The notes under the pieces are model-generated. The model was given only the letters and a program-made list of their open reading frames with translations. It was not told the DNA's origin and ran no database searches. The position numbers were made by a program, and so were the translations under genes. This document shows, piece after piece, positions 1 to 9,614 of a DNA stretch of 64,000 nt (within the stretch, counting starts at the first letter, position 1; each line of letters opens with the position of its first letter). Origin of the DNA: Lentimicrobium saccharophilum (GTDB lineage: Bacteria > Bacteroidota > Bacteroidia > Bacteroidales > Lentimicrobiaceae); NCBI RefSeq assembly GCF_001192835.1, contig NZ_DF968182.1, positions 781,748 through 845,747 of the forward strand, written 5' to 3'.

Positions 1-439
1 CCTGCATGGCCTGCTCAATACGCAGCACCGGGGTTGAGGTGATTTCCTCGGCTCCGACACTGGCAATGGCCCCGGTTACCACCTTCTTTTTCTGGGTGCC
101 GTAGCCGATCACTACCAGTTCGCTGAGCTGGGTAACTTCTACATTAAGGATAACATTGATTACAGACCGGTTATTTACCGGGATTTTTTGTGTCTGATAC
201 CCGATAAAGGAAACTTCCAGCGTGGCATCGGGCCCTGACATCATCAGTGAGTAATTACCGTCTATATCTGTGGTAGTTCCTTTGAAAGTACCGGATTCTA
301 TAACGGTTACGCCCGGAATACCTTGTCCCGTCTCCTTATCGGTAACGGTTCCGGTAACGGCATGGTTCTGCGCCTGCAGGATTCCTGCAGTCAACAGCAA
401 AACCAGCAGAAACATTGTTTTATAAAAATTTGTCATCAT
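1..439 (-). CDS. SusC/RagA TonB-linked outer-membrane protein, N-terminal part (runs off left edge)
   Basis: Reading the minus strand from 439 gives an open frame of about 146 codons to the window edge. It starts with a signal peptide (two adjacent ATGs at 439 and 436, then a hydrophobic stretch ending LQAQ). A CarboxypepD_reg-like beta-sandwich follows (VTGTVTDKETGQGIPGVT), then the plug entry VVIGYGTQKKKVVTGAIA, which is characteristic of SusC family proteins. These proteins import oligosaccharides across the outer membrane with a SusD lid. Here the gene lies downstream of a GH16 gene on the same strand, with a gap of about 200 bp (440-641), so it may have its own promoter. The barrel and any SusD partner lie outside the window. 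Substrate is inferred to be a beta-glucan from the neighbours only. Confidence 0.9.
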   Translation of the reverse strand, partial: MMTNFYKTMFLLVLLLTAGILQAQNHAVTGTVTDKETGQGIPGVTVIESGTFKGTTTDIDGNYSLMMSGPDATLEVSFIGYQTQKIPVNNRSVINVILNVEVTQLSELVVIGYGTQKKKVVTGAIASVGAEEITSTPVLRIEQAMQ

Positions 440-641
440 CAGCTTGTTTAGGTTAAAATGAATTACCTGTTTTACCGGATTTATCGCAATCCCCGGCGCC
501 CGACAGGGCGTTCCGGAAGATGGCAATAGGCATTAATAGTTAAATCCAATCAGATACAATTCCTCCGATTACATCACTGAAATCAGTAAACGCATCTCAC
601 TAAAGCCTCAGCAGAGATCAGAGGCAGGCAATAAGGATTTG

Positions 642-1751
642 TCAGGTCTTCTGAAAAACCCGGATGTAGTCAACTTTCAGTTGTTGCGGGAATGTAGTGG
701 TTGCATTCGGATTGCCCGGCCAATTTCCCCCGACAGCAACATTGAAGATAAAGAAATGAGGAAGGTGGAATTCCGACATATGTGCCGGAGTGATGTCAAC
801 TTCATTAAATTTGGTATCGTTGACATACCAATTGATGGAGTTTTCGTCCCATATAATGGTAAATACGTGATACTCATCGGCAAAAATACCGGATGTAAGG
901 GTATATCCCTCCCCGGTCTGGTTATGACCGTTGTTATCCCAGTGAACTGTTCCGTGTACCGTTTTTTCCCTTCCGCTTCCTCCTATCATTTCCATGATAT
1001 CAATTTCGCCGCAGGCAGGCCACCCCACTGACGTTATATTGTTGCCAAGCGTCCAGAGCGCCGGCCAGATGCCCTGACCTTTTGGAAGCAGGGCCCTGAT
1101 ATCCACCCTGCCATAAGTAAAGGTTTTCTTGTTGCGGGTTATCAGCCTTGATGAGGTGTAATTGCTTCCCTGATAAGACTCCTTGCGGGCTTCAATGGTA
1201 AGTACGCCTCCGTCAACACTGGTATTCTCACTTCTGTAATGCTGAAGTTCGTTGTTGCCCCATCCGCCTGCACCGGATTCGTGACTCCAGAACTGGGTAT
1301 TAAGCGTGTTCCCGGCAAATTCATCATTCCAGACCAGTTGATAACCAGGGTATTGCATTGGTGTTAAATAGCCATCTTCAACGGTCACCGGGTCATTGTC
1401 GGTTATCACAGCTACCTTTGTCACAGCAATAAACCTTCCTGAAGCTCCATATGCCCTCACGGTCAATTCATATGTACCTGGTTGAGTAAATACATACTCG
1501 AACTTACCGGTTACATTTGAAGCGGCAGGTTGATCAGCAGGTTCTATGAATAATTGGTATTCGGCAGCATTTTCTGCACTTGCCTCAATAAGTACCAGGC
1601 CTGAATCTGCAATGGGAATGGTAACCTCAACTACCAGATTTGATGGATTATCTGTATCAGTATTGTTTTTCTCATCTTTGCTGCAGGAGCTGAGAAAAGC
1701 CAAAACCAATAAGCACAGAAAATATACATTTAACCCAGTAGCACTTCTCAT
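642..1751 (-). CDS. Glycoside hydrolase family 16 lipoprotein (beta-glucanase, laminarinase-like)
   Basis: A 369-residue protein. The N-terminus is a lipoprotein signal peptide with lipobox FLSSC (Cys23), so the enzyme is probably anchored at the cell surface or in the periplasm. Residues about 38-120 resemble an Ig/PKD-like domain. The catalytic jelly roll follows (about 135-369) and contains the GH16 signature GEIDIMEMIG, in which E249 is the predicted nucleophile, D251 the helper and E254 the acid/base. GH16 enzymes cleave beta-1,3 or mixed beta-1,3/1,4 glucans and some galactans. The general fold and the PUL context favour laminarin-type beta-glucan, but galactan specificity is not excluded. 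It lies 57 bp downstream of the PKD lipoprotein gene, so the two are probably co-transcribed. Confidence 0.9.
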   Translation of the reverse strand: MRSATGLNVYFLCLLVLAFLSSCSKDEKNNTDTDNPSNLVVEVTIPIADSGLVLIEASAENAAEYQLFIEPADQPAASNVTGKFEYVFTQPGTYELTVRAYGASGRFIAVTKVAVITDNDPVTVEDGYLTPMQYPGYQLVWNDEFAGNTLNTQFWSHESGAGGWGNNELQHYRSENTSVDGGVLTIEARKESYQGSNYTSSRLITRNKKTFTYGRVDIRALLPKGQGIWPALWTLGNNITSVGWPACGEIDIMEMIGGSGREKTVHGTVHWDNNGHNQTGEGYTLTSGIFADEYHVFTIIWDENSINWYVNDTKFNEVDITPAHMSEFHLPHFFIFNVAVGGNWPGNPNATTTFPQQLKVDYIRVFQKT

Positions 1752-1808
1752 GGACAGGTTACATTAAAGCTAAGACCGGCCGGAGCCGATCTTAGCCTGA
1801 TTAATTTA

Positions 1809-3317
1809 TTACTGAAATCTGAAATTGCGGATATAGAAAACTCCTTCATCCGTATGACCCCCGCCTCCAAGTGAAATGGCAAAGAAGTCAAGGTCTGTTC
1901 TGCTGCCGGGAGTATATACACCCGTACCCGGGCCGCTGGTGGGCTCATTCAGGTTGAAAGTATATGTAACCCACTCATCCATGACCGTGGCCTCGGCATC
2001 ATATTGGAGATGACCTGTCCACCATTGCTGGGTCTGACTGGCTTCACCAATAATAATTGCAATGGTTTTTGTTAACGTACCCGTATAATTGTTTGAACTG
2101 GGAACATAAACATCAAGAGACACCGTAGTAAAGTTGTCAAACTGGATGTCGTTTTCCATCTGGAACTGAAGTTCCTGATAGGTGCCTTTTCTGTCATACT
2201 GGCCGACGTTTACGCCAACGCCCGCAGGATCAGCAACGCCCATGGTGAAAGCCATGCCCCCATTTGCAGCCAGACCATTGCCCGGATATACTCCGGCGGT
2301 ATCAAGCACTACAAAACTGGTAGCAGTCTCAAAAGTATTCCACATTTCAGTTGGCGTAGCATTGGGAAGGTCTTCGCCGTAGGGCGGCTCTTCACTTACT
2401 ACTTCCGGCTCAAGTGCAGGGTTCGAATAACTTGCATAAGTGGCATCCCAGTATACACCATCATAAGTGAATGAAACGGTCATTAAATCATAGCCTTCTT
2501 TTTGTTCAAGTACAGCTTTGAACGTTTTGGAAGCTTCCGGAACAATTGATTCTCCGGTGGTGCCAAGCTGAGGCAGCCCGATCCAGGCGCCATTTCCGGT
2601 CAGCGTGATTTCGTTGGTTGCCGGATTGTAGGTGAAAGCGTGTGTGCCGCCGAGCCATGCGCTGACATCCACTCCGTCTTTATTGATCATATTGGCAGGA
2701 ATTGCATCAAAACATACTTCGTTATTGGCAGTTCCGCTGAAAACGGCAGTTTCGCCCCAGAAAGATCCTTTATCATCAAACGTAAATGAACCATCACGGG
2801 CGAAAGTAAATTCATGATAATATACGCAAGGACGGGCACCTGTATTTTCAAGCGCAAACCATGAACGTGCATTTGCTGCGTCAGGACCAACGCCCAGGCT
2901 TGACCCCTCCCTGAAGAGCTTCCAGGTTTTGGAAGTTTCACCGGCAAGCAATGCCAGCGCGGAATTGGGATCTTTAATTTCAATAGTCTGGCTGTAATCG
3001 GCAGATGCATTTGCAGCATTCTTTGCAGTCAGTACAATCGTGTATGTTCCGGCTGAAGCATAGGTATGGACCGGATTCGCTTCGGTGGATGTACCGCCAT
3101 CACCAAAATTCCACGCATAGGATGTGGCATTCTGCGAGAAATTGGTAAATGTAACTTTTAGAAAATCAGTCTGATCGATTGCATATTGAAAACTTGCAAT
3201 CGGATTTTCAGGCGTATCCTCATCCTTGTCGTCTTTACACGAGGTCATGGTTGCAAGTGAGAAGATACCTGCAATGAGCAGCAACATGGTGCTCCATCTA
3301 GAAAATTTGTTTTTCAT
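1809..3317 (-). CDS. PKD-domain surface lipoprotein, probable glycan-binding protein of the GH16 PUL
   Basis: A 502-residue lipoprotein with lipobox TMTSC (Cys27). Residues about 38-115 form a PKD domain with the hallmark YAWNFGDGG. The middle part (about 125-290) is rich in aromatic residues and resembles the beta-sandwich found in other PUL surface lipoproteins. The C-terminal 170 residues look like a carbohydrate-binding jelly roll ending in VFYIRNFRFQ, a typical terminal strand of CBM-like modules. No catalytic motif is visible. Position upstream of GH16 and SusC suggests a surface glycan-binding protein that captures beta-glucan. Family and fold are recognised, but the exact ligand is inference. 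Confidence 0.75.
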   Translation of the reverse strand: MKNKFSRWSTMLLLIAGIFSLATMTSCKDDKDEDTPENPIASFQYAIDQTDFLKVTFTNFSQNATSYAWNFGDGGTSTEANPVHTYASAGTYTIVLTAKNAANASADYSQTIEIKDPNSALALLAGETSKTWKLFREGSSLGVGPDAANARSWFALENTGARPCVYYHEFTFARDGSFTFDDKGSFWGETAVFSGTANNEVCFDAIPANMINKDGVDVSAWLGGTHAFTYNPATNEITLTGNGAWIGLPQLGTTGESIVPEASKTFKAVLEQKEGYDLMTVSFTYDGVYWDATYASYSNPALEPEVVSEEPPYGEDLPNATPTEMWNTFETATSFVVLDTAGVYPGNGLAANGGMAFTMGVADPAGVGVNVGQYDRKGTYQELQFQMENDIQFDNFTTVSLDVYVPSSNNYTGTLTKTIAIIIGEASQTQQWWTGHLQYDAEATVMDEWVTYTFNLNEPTSGPGTGVYTPGSRTDLDFFAISLGGGGHTDEGVFYIRNFRFQ

Positions 3318-3790
3318 CGGGTGTGTGTTTGATTTGGTTTAAAACTGATTTGTTGGTTGATAGGTTGAATTTACAGAGTCAAAGGCGATCAGAAATCAGC
3401 ATATTTGTGCTGTTGTTCATTTTATTGCATACTCCGAAACAATGAAACCAGCATGTTATCAGGAGAATTACCTGAATGGCAGCACAAATATAATTTAAGA
3501 GGCTCCCTTTGTCCATTTTATCCCTTCATCAATACCACATCAATTAAACAATACTACTACATCATTGCTACAACATTTAATTTTTAAATATTTGAAAAAC
3601 AAGATATTATAATTGATAACTCCGTATTAAGTAACTCATCAGATTTTACAGATCAATATAGGAATACCTTGACTCCGGGCTGAGTTAAGGAGTATAAAAA
3701 TCTTGCATTTTAATGGTTTTCGAAGAGAGGGCAGAAATCTGCTGATGGTTGGGTAATCAGACTGATATCGTAATGTGATGCCGGCAGATT
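3318..3790. other. Intergenic control region between the PUL regulator and the PKD lipoprotein
   Basis: About 470 bp of AT-rich sequence with no credible gene. On the minus strand, 3492-3485 reads TATATTTG, a match to the Bacteroidota -7 consensus TAnnTTTG and about 165 nt upstream of the lipoprotein start. No clear -33 box accompanies it, so the promoter call is weak. Nothing else is recognised. Confidence 0.4.
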
Positions 3791-6745
3791 TCAGAATGAC
3801 ATGATAAAGTCAGTAAGATTTATATTGTGTTCAATATTAAGTTTCTTTCGGAGACGATATCGGCTGATTTCCAGTCCCCTGACAGATATGTTCATCAGGG
3901 GTGCAATTTCCTTGCTCGAGAGGTTCATTCTGAGGTAAGCGCAAAGCCTGAGCTCTTTGGGGGTAAGTGAAGGGTAAGCATTTTTCAGTCTGGAGATAAA
4001 GTCCTGATGCACTTCATCAAAATAGGTGTTGAAGGCTTCGAGGTGCTGTTCGTTTTTGATTTCCCTGTTAATTTTTCTTATGAGTTGAGAAATCTGATGC
4101 TTTAAGTTATACCCGGGCTGCGGATGCAGGAGGGAGGTGAGGTTTTCTTTAAGATGAGACAGGATTTTGTTTTTATGCAGGAGGTTAAGCGTGGCATTGG
4201 CCAGTTCTTTGGTCTTGTGGTTCATCTCGCTTTGGAGCGCTTCATTCCGGAGGTGTATAATTTCCTTCTCTTTGGTAAGGGCTTGTTCTCTGAATACAAG
4301 CGCCTGGGCTTCGAGATCTTTTTCGCGTTTGAGGATTTCGCTGAGGCGGGCTTTCTCGATGCGTCTTCTCAGGAATATAATATTACCGGCCAGGATAAGC
4401 AGTAATAAAATGGCATAAATCAATTTGGCTGCAAATGACCGGTGAAAGGGCGGCCTGATGGTGAAACTGAATTTTACCGGTTCACTTTCCGCATTAAAGG
4501 CATTGATTGATTTAAGTTCGAAGGTATACTCTCCCTCCTTCAGGTTGGTATATTCTTTGAAACCCTGACTGCTCCATGCTGACCAGTCATTGTCAAACCC
4601 GCTGAGGCGGTAGGAGAAAAGCGTGCCTTCGGGAAATTCAAATGAAGGAGAAGAAAACCTGAAACTTGCTGAATTATACCGGAAAGGGATGGGAGCCTGC
4701 ATGACCTGGCTGCCGTTTTTTTCTTTGTCAACCGGCGGGTCAGTAACGGCAAGTGCGGAATCCTTGCTGAAAAAGCGGATACTCCGGATATAGGCCGGAT
4801 CGCTTCCTCTTTTCCTGAACTCATTAAACCGTGGCGAAAAATGGATCAGACCGTTTTGTGAGCCAATATAGACATTTGCCTGGTTGTGGATAAAAAGATG
4901 TTCAAAAGAAGGGAGCAGCATGCTGTTTATCCTGAAAAAGGGAGCTTGTTCAGCCTGATATTTACCCCGCTCAGTCTCTCTGATCACGCCCATGCGGGTG
5001 TGTGTAAAAAACCAGAAATTGCCGCTGTTGTCCCTGGTTATTTTGTCGATGTATGGAAAACCGCCAAAAATTTCGGTATATTTTGGATTTTTGTAAAAAA
5101 CATCACCCTTGCTGTCGTACCTGTATAATCCGGCGCTGGTGGAAATATTCAGTTCATTTTCAATTTTGTGTATATTATATGGAAGATCCGGTGGCAAGCC
5201 CTTGGATGCTTTGTAAAGGGTCACAGATTCAGCCCTGCTCAGGTCATGGCTCAGGGAAATATGAAAGATGCCCCGGTAACCGTGCGACATCCAGATGGTA
5301 TTATCCTCGTCCTGGAGAATGGTTCTGCTGGATTCTTTAAAGCCTTTCACTTCGTAAGCATAAGACCATGTTCCGGCTTTTTTTGTAAAGACCGCCAGGC
5401 CGTTATAGGTACCCGCGATCAGGGTGTCGCTGGTTTCGCGGTGCCGGATAAAGGTCCAGTATCCGGGGATGTCAGAGATCTTCAGGGCTTTTATACCATT
5501 CACCAGAAAGCAGCCAGTGTTGTGTCCGCAAAGCAATTGCTCATCGAATACCTGAAGGCTCCATACCTGCCCTTCAGTGCCGGAAATCAGCGTAAATTTT
5601 CCGCCGTCCTCATCTGAATTTCTGATGTTCGAGAGTTCGGTGTAAAACAAGCCCTGGTTTGTCCCGGTATAAAGCCGGCCGTCATGAACGATGGAAGTGT
5701 AGGATGCTTCAAGATTATAATTAAAATCGAATATCGACAGCGGGGAATTGATTTCTGCATAATCAATCCCGTTGTCGAGCCCCATCCAAAGGTTGTAGTG
5801 CCTGTCTTCGAACAGGCATAAAATGGTATTGTTCTGCAGGCCTTTTGAACGGTTAATGTGCTGATAGATTCTTCCGTTCCTGTCGGTGATATAGAGGCCA
5901 TTCTGAACGGTTCCGAAGGCATAAAAGCTTTCGGAAAGGGCTATTCCGCTGAAAAGCTCATAAGTCTTCAACTTGAGGTTTACAGGCGAAGCCCAGGCTT
6001 CGAGGGATTTATTTTTCAATATGTACAGGCCTTCGGTGGAGGTTCCCAGCAGCAGTTCATCCGCCCCTCTGTAAAGCAGGCTCCTGACTTCTGTTCGCTG
6101 AAACAACGGGTCGTTGAAAACCGGCTCAAGTCCGCGTGCACTCAGCCGGTACAACCCTTTCTTCCTGTCGATGACATAGGCGCTTCCGTTTACCAGAAAC
6201 GACTGGGTGAAGGACGAGAAAGGTTCAATCACCTTTATCTGATGGTTATTGTAGACAAAGAGAAACCGGAAGGATTGAAACACAATGCCCGAGGAGGTAT
6301 TGTGAATTTTCCATATCTCATCAAACGCCCTGAAGTATTCCGGGATTAAGTGAACAAGGGAATTAAAATGCATTTTTCCGTCGCCCCCGGGTACGAAATA
6401 GCCGATTTCTTCAAAGGCCCCTGCGAAAATGGTATCTTCTTTTGCCAGGATTGACCGGAGAATGGTTCTTTTCGGCAGTGGGTACAATTCCCAATAACTG
6501 CCGTCAAATTCAAGCAGGCCGTCGTTATTCCCGAAATAGAGAAAACCCTTGTCATTCTGGGCGATTGACCAGTTCTGATTGCTGGCTTTGTAAGTGTTTT
6601 TATTATAGTTGTTGATAAAAGGCAGGCCCATATCCTTGATTTGTCCCAACCCTGCAACAGTGAATAAACCATTCAGGATGACCAATAGCCAGAATCTGCC
6701 GTATCGGCTGAAATAATTCCGGTTTGTATACATTTTTGATAACAT
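3791..6745 (-). CDS. Membrane-spanning PUL regulator: sensor propeller, Y_Y_Y domain, LuxR-type HTH
   Basis: A 984-residue protein. A hydrophobic N-terminal signal/anchor (about residues 18-35) is followed by a long region of beta-propeller repeats (WSIAQNDKGFLYFGNNDGLL, then NTILCLFEDRHYNLWMGLDN), as in two-component-regulator propeller sensors. A Y_Y_Y domain comes next (YRLSGFDNDWSAWSS, LKEGEYTFELKSIN). One transmembrane helix (LIYAILLLLILAGNIIFL) and a long charged coiled coil follow. The C-terminus is a LuxR/GerE helix-turn-helix (LTPKELRLCAYLRMNLSSKE). There is no histidine-kinase or receiver domain, so the periplasmic sensor is tied directly to the DNA-binding domain, as in SusR-like regulators. 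It lies upstream of and on the same strand as the GH16 PUL, which it probably activates. Confidence 0.88.
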   Translation of the reverse strand: MLSKMYTNRNYFSRYGRFWLLVILNGLFTVAGLGQIKDMGLPFINNYNKNTYKASNQNWSIAQNDKGFLYFGNNDGLLEFDGSYWELYPLPKRTILRSILAKEDTIFAGAFEEIGYFVPGGDGKMHFNSLVHLIPEYFRAFDEIWKIHNTSSGIVFQSFRFLFVYNNHQIKVIEPFSSFTQSFLVNGSAYVIDRKKGLYRLSARGLEPVFNDPLFQRTEVRSLLYRGADELLLGTSTEGLYILKNKSLEAWASPVNLKLKTYELFSGIALSESFYAFGTVQNGLYITDRNGRIYQHINRSKGLQNNTILCLFEDRHYNLWMGLDNGIDYAEINSPLSIFDFNYNLEASYTSIVHDGRLYTGTNQGLFYTELSNIRNSDEDGGKFTLISGTEGQVWSLQVFDEQLLCGHNTGCFLVNGIKALKISDIPGYWTFIRHRETSDTLIAGTYNGLAVFTKKAGTWSYAYEVKGFKESSRTILQDEDNTIWMSHGYRGIFHISLSHDLSRAESVTLYKASKGLPPDLPYNIHKIENELNISTSAGLYRYDSKGDVFYKNPKYTEIFGGFPYIDKITRDNSGNFWFFTHTRMGVIRETERGKYQAEQAPFFRINSMLLPSFEHLFIHNQANVYIGSQNGLIHFSPRFNEFRKRGSDPAYIRSIRFFSKDSALAVTDPPVDKEKNGSQVMQAPIPFRYNSASFRFSSPSFEFPEGTLFSYRLSGFDNDWSAWSSQGFKEYTNLKEGEYTFELKSINAFNAESEPVKFSFTIRPPFHRSFAAKLIYAILLLLILAGNIIFLRRRIEKARLSEILKREKDLEAQALVFREQALTKEKEIIHLRNEALQSEMNHKTKELANATLNLLHKNKILSHLKENLTSLLHPQPGYNLKHQISQLIRKINREIKNEQHLEAFNTYFDEVHQDFISRLKNAYPSLTPKELRLCAYLRMNLSSKEIAPLMNISVRGLEISRYRLRKKLNIEHNINLTDFIMSF

Positions 6746-6857
6746 ACTGGTACTTGATGCGGGTTACCTGAGGTTTAGCAAAAATAACAATAATTGGTTC
6801 AACCGGGATACAGTTTAATCACTGATGGCCTGTCTGCCTGATAGATTGTTGAAAACT

Positions 6858-6892
6858 TGTCGGTGCCAATTCAATGCCTTTGGGTAAATTTG
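6858..6892 (+). promoter_or_regulatory. Possible promoter for the glycosyltransferase-sigma pair
   Basis: TAAATTTG at 6885-6892 matches the Bacteroidota -7 consensus TAnnTTTG. A TTG at 6858-6860 lies 24 nt upstream, slightly longer than usual for a -33 box. It sits 21 nt before the preferred ATG, which would leave a very short leader. Confidence 0.35.
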
Positions 6893-6913
6893 CCGGTCGA
6901 AATTCTGTATGTT

Positions 6914-8050
6914 ATGTTATGGCTGCAAGGTATTCTGTCTTCTCCCTGGATTGTCCTGATATGGGTACTGTTGGCAGCCTTGCTGGTGCAAATGATTTAT
7001 TACTGGTTTATTTTCAGCCGTCTTGCATTTTACAATGCCTCCAAACGGCCGGTAAGCGATCAGAAACTCCCTGTTTCGGTGGTTATCTGTGCGAAAAATG
7101 AATATCATAATCTGGTTCGTTTTCTCCCCCTGATCCTTGAACAGGAGTATCCCGAATATGAGGTTGTCGTTGTTAATGATGCCTCCGATGATGACACCTT
7201 TTACCTTCTTCGTGAACTCACCGACAAGTACAGCCGGTTGAATGTGGTAAACATCCATCAGAACCTGAATTTTTTTGTCGGGAAAAAGTTCCCCCTTTCG
7301 ATAGGCATTCGTTCTGCCAGGTATGACACCGTGTTGCTGACCGACGCTGATTGCTTCCCTGCAGGGCCTCACTGGATCGAAGGCATGCAGTCGGTCTTTA
7401 CAGCGAAAACCAGCATTGTGCTGGGTTATGGTGCGTATATTTCACAGCCCGGATTGCTCAACAAGCTTATCCGTTTTGATACCCTGCATGTGGCCATGCA
7501 ATACATGTCGCTGGCTCTGGCGGGATTGCCCTATATGGGCGTAGGCCGGAATCTGGCCTATCACCGTGAATTATTCTTTAATTCCGGTGGATTCATGAAA
7601 CATTACAAAATCACCTCGGGCGACGACGATCTGTTTATCAATGAAGTAGCCAACCGTAAAAATACCCGGATACAAACGGCGCCTGAAGCGGTAACCTTTT
7701 CAAAGCCAAAGCAGACTTTCGGAGCCTGGTTCCGTCAGAAGAAGCGCCACCTGACTACCGGAGGATTTTACCGGCCCTCGCACAAATTTGTTTTGGGGCT
7801 TTTCTCTCTTTCACAATTTGTTTTCTTTGGTTCACTCATTGCACTGGCAATTCTGAAGGTGGACTGGATACTTTTGCTGGGCATCTATATTTTACGTCTG
7901 ATTACACAAACGGTAATCATAAAAAAAAGTATGATCCGCCTTGGCGAGAAGAATTTTCTGCTCTTGTTTCCTTTTTTTGAAGTATTTTTGATGATGATCA
8001 ACCTGTTGCTGGGATTTACAGGATTGTTCTCACGAAAAACTCAATGGTAG
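6914..8050 (+). CDS. Family 2 glycosyltransferase, membrane-associated
   Basis: Using ATG 6914 the product has 378 residues. A TTG start at 6857 is possible, but it would add residues upstream of the first membrane helix and precede the likely promoter. An N-terminal membrane helix (about residues 8-30) precedes a GT-A fold with VSVVICAKNEYHNLVRFLP, the nucleotide-binding VVVVNDASDDDT and the metal-binding LLTDADCFP. Later come SGDDDLFINE and a QKKRHLTTGG motif (QxxRW-like position), then C-terminal membrane helices. This is the architecture of processive or lipid-linked GT2 enzymes acting at the cytoplasmic membrane. The acceptor is unknown. The last 7 bp overlap the ECF sigma factor gene, so translation is probably coupled. 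Confidence 0.85.
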   Translation: MLWLQGILSSPWIVLIWVLLAALLVQMIYYWFIFSRLAFYNASKRPVSDQKLPVSVVICAKNEYHNLVRFLPLILEQEYPEYEVVVVNDASDDDTFYLLRELTDKYSRLNVVNIHQNLNFFVGKKFPLSIGIRSARYDTVLLTDADCFPAGPHWIEGMQSVFTAKTSIVLGYGAYISQPGLLNKLIRFDTLHVAMQYMSLALAGLPYMGVGRNLAYHRELFFNSGGFMKHYKITSGDDDLFINEVANRKNTRIQTAPEAVTFSKPKQTFGAWFRQKKRHLTTGGFYRPSHKFVLGLFSLSQFVFFGSLIALAILKVDWILLLGIYILRLITQTVIIKKSMIRLGEKNFLLLFPFFEVFLMMINLLLGFTGLFSRKTQW

Positions 8051-8634
8051 AAAAGCACACCTCAGGAGAGGCCTCCATCAGGGATTATCAACTGGTAGTT
8101 CAGGCAATCAGCGGTGATCAGAAGGCTTATGCCGAACTGATGGCGCTGTATGAAGACCTGGTTTACCATGCCCTTCTCAAGCGGGTTGGTGATCCCATGG
8201 TAGCGGAAGATCTGACCATTGAGACATTTGGTAAAGCTTTCAGGAATCTTCACCGCTTTTCGCCCGATTTTGCCTTCAGTACCTGGCTGTTCCGGATTGC
8301 AATCAATCACTGCATTGATTTTCAGCGGAAACAAAAGAAGGATCCTTGTCAAAGGGATAAAGGTAATATACAGATAAGCCCTCCGGAGGTGGTGGATGAT
8401 ACACCCGATCCGGAAGAAAACTACATCCGGGAACAACGCCTCAACCTGATGCGCGAAACGGTGGAAAAATTAAAACCGCGTTACAGGCGGCTGATTGAAC
8501 TCAGGTATTTTGATGAACTCTCTTACGAGGAGATTGCTGCGGAACAAAATCTGCCCATAGGGACGGTAAAAGCTCAACTTTTCAGGGCTAAAGATCTTCT
8601 TTTTCAGATACTTTCCGGCTCACGGGAGTTATAG
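8044..8634 (+). CDS. ECF-type RNA polymerase sigma-70 factor
   Basis: A 196-residue protein with sigma region 2 (LYEDLVYHALLKRVGD to FSTWLFRIAINHCIDFQRK) and sigma region 4 (PRYRRLIELRYFDELSYEEI, then LPIGTVKAQLFRAKDLLF, a helix-turn-helix). Length and order fit ECF sigma factors. No anti-sigma (FecR-like or zinc-binding) gene follows; the next gene is convergent. Overlap with the glycosyltransferase gene indicates one transcript, and a role in envelope control is only a guess from that. Confidence 0.92.
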   Translation: MVEKHTSGEASIRDYQLVVQAISGDQKAYAELMALYEDLVYHALLKRVGDPMVAEDLTIETFGKAFRNLHRFSPDFAFSTWLFRIAINHCIDFQRKQKKDPCQRDKGNIQISPPEVVDDTPDPEENYIREQRLNLMRETVEKLKPRYRRLIELRYFDELSYEEIAAEQNLPIGTVKAQLFRAKDLLFQILSGSREL

Positions 8635-8683
8635 TGTGGCTTCCTTTAAGGATTCCTCCGTAAAACGCTGCTTTCAGCATTAA

Positions 8684-9610
8684 TCATTTTTTAGCGGCTT
8701 TACTGCGAAGTTTTTCCGTTTTTTTCAGTTCGGCCTTCATCTCTTCGTATCCCAAAGCGATCAGTTCCTTCGCGCGGTGAAAATCGAAGGTATCGGCCAC
8801 ATTCACAGGAATATTCAGGATGATGTCGGGGGTTTGCCGCTCCAGTGCGTTGAGTGTGAGCTTATGCTGCATCAGCTCGAAGGAGTTGTTCACTATGGTA
8901 AAGATGCCGCTTACATGCGAGCGCTCTTTGTGGTTGCCGGTCATGCTGTTCCATTTTTGATTGATCAGCTGTCTGGCCCTTTCGATCACCGAGTCCGATA
9001 CGGAATCATGGTGCTCTTCCGGTATCTTTTCTTCTTTTACGGTCTCGGTTTTATCAATGCGCGGCGCATTTACGTTTATAGCCACAAGCAAGTTGCCTTC
9101 GGGGAGGGCAACATGTTCCATGGGGAGCGGGTTTACCACACCCCCGTCAACCAGCAGGGCGCCGTCTTTCGAAACGGGCATCAGTACGCTGGGAATGGCG
9201 CTGGAAGCGCGGATGGCCATCAACAGGTCCCCTTCCTTAAATACAACTTCCTTATGATTGCTGATGTCGGCAGCAACTGCTGCAAATGGTATGTGCAAAT
9301 CTTCAATACGCTTGTCACCTATAAACTGTTTCATTTCATTGAATACCCTTTCGCCTTTGATAATGCCGGTTTTGCTGACTGCCAGGTCCATCAGCCTGAT
9401 TACATCAAGACGGGTAAGACCGGTCATGAATTTTCGGTAATCGTTAAGGTTGCCGCAGGCAAACATTCCCCCGACCAATGCCCCCATAGAGGTGCCTGCG
9501 ACGGCGGTAATGCGGAATCCGGCTTCCTCAAGCGCTTCGATGGCCCCGATGTGAACGAGTCCGCGGGCTCCGCCGCTCGATAATACCAGTGAAATATTTG
9601 CAGGTTTCAT
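8684..9610 (-). CDS. Patatin-like phospholipase
   Basis: A 308-residue protein with the patatin catalytic layout. The oxyanion hole SSGGARG is at residues 11-17, the nucleophile elbow GTSMG at 39-43 (Ser41), and the catalytic Asp is in VDGGVVNPLP near residue 155. Patatin enzymes use a Ser-Asp dyad to release fatty acids from phospholipids or other acyl esters. There is no signal peptide, so it is probably cytoplasmic or membrane-associated. A lysine-rich tail (KKTEKLRSKAAKK) may help membrane contact. It is the last gene of a four-gene operon, 4 bp after the phosphopantetheinyl transferase. Confidence 0.92.
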   Translation of the reverse strand: MKPANISLVLSSGGARGLVHIGAIEALEEAGFRITAVAGTSMGALVGGMFACGNLNDYRKFMTGLTRLDVIRLMDLAVSKTGIIKGERVFNEMKQFIGDKRIEDLHIPFAAVAADISNHKEVVFKEGDLLMAIRASSAIPSVLMPVSKDGALLVDGGVVNPLPMEHVALPEGNLLVAINVNAPRIDKTETVKEEKIPEEHHDSVSDSVIERARQLINQKWNSMTGNHKERSHVSGIFTIVNNSFELMQHKLTLNALERQTPDIILNIPVNVADTFDFHRAKELIALGYEEMKAELKKTEKLRSKAAKK

Positions 9611-9614
9611 GCTG

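Noticed and set aside
3405-3587. 60-codon frame in the regulator-PUL gap
   Set aside because: No homology features and it overlaps AT-rich promoter-like sequence.
6857-6913. TTG start for the glycosyltransferase
   Set aside because: It would place the start upstream of the promoter-like -7 box and adds residues unlike the family; ATG 6914 is preferred.
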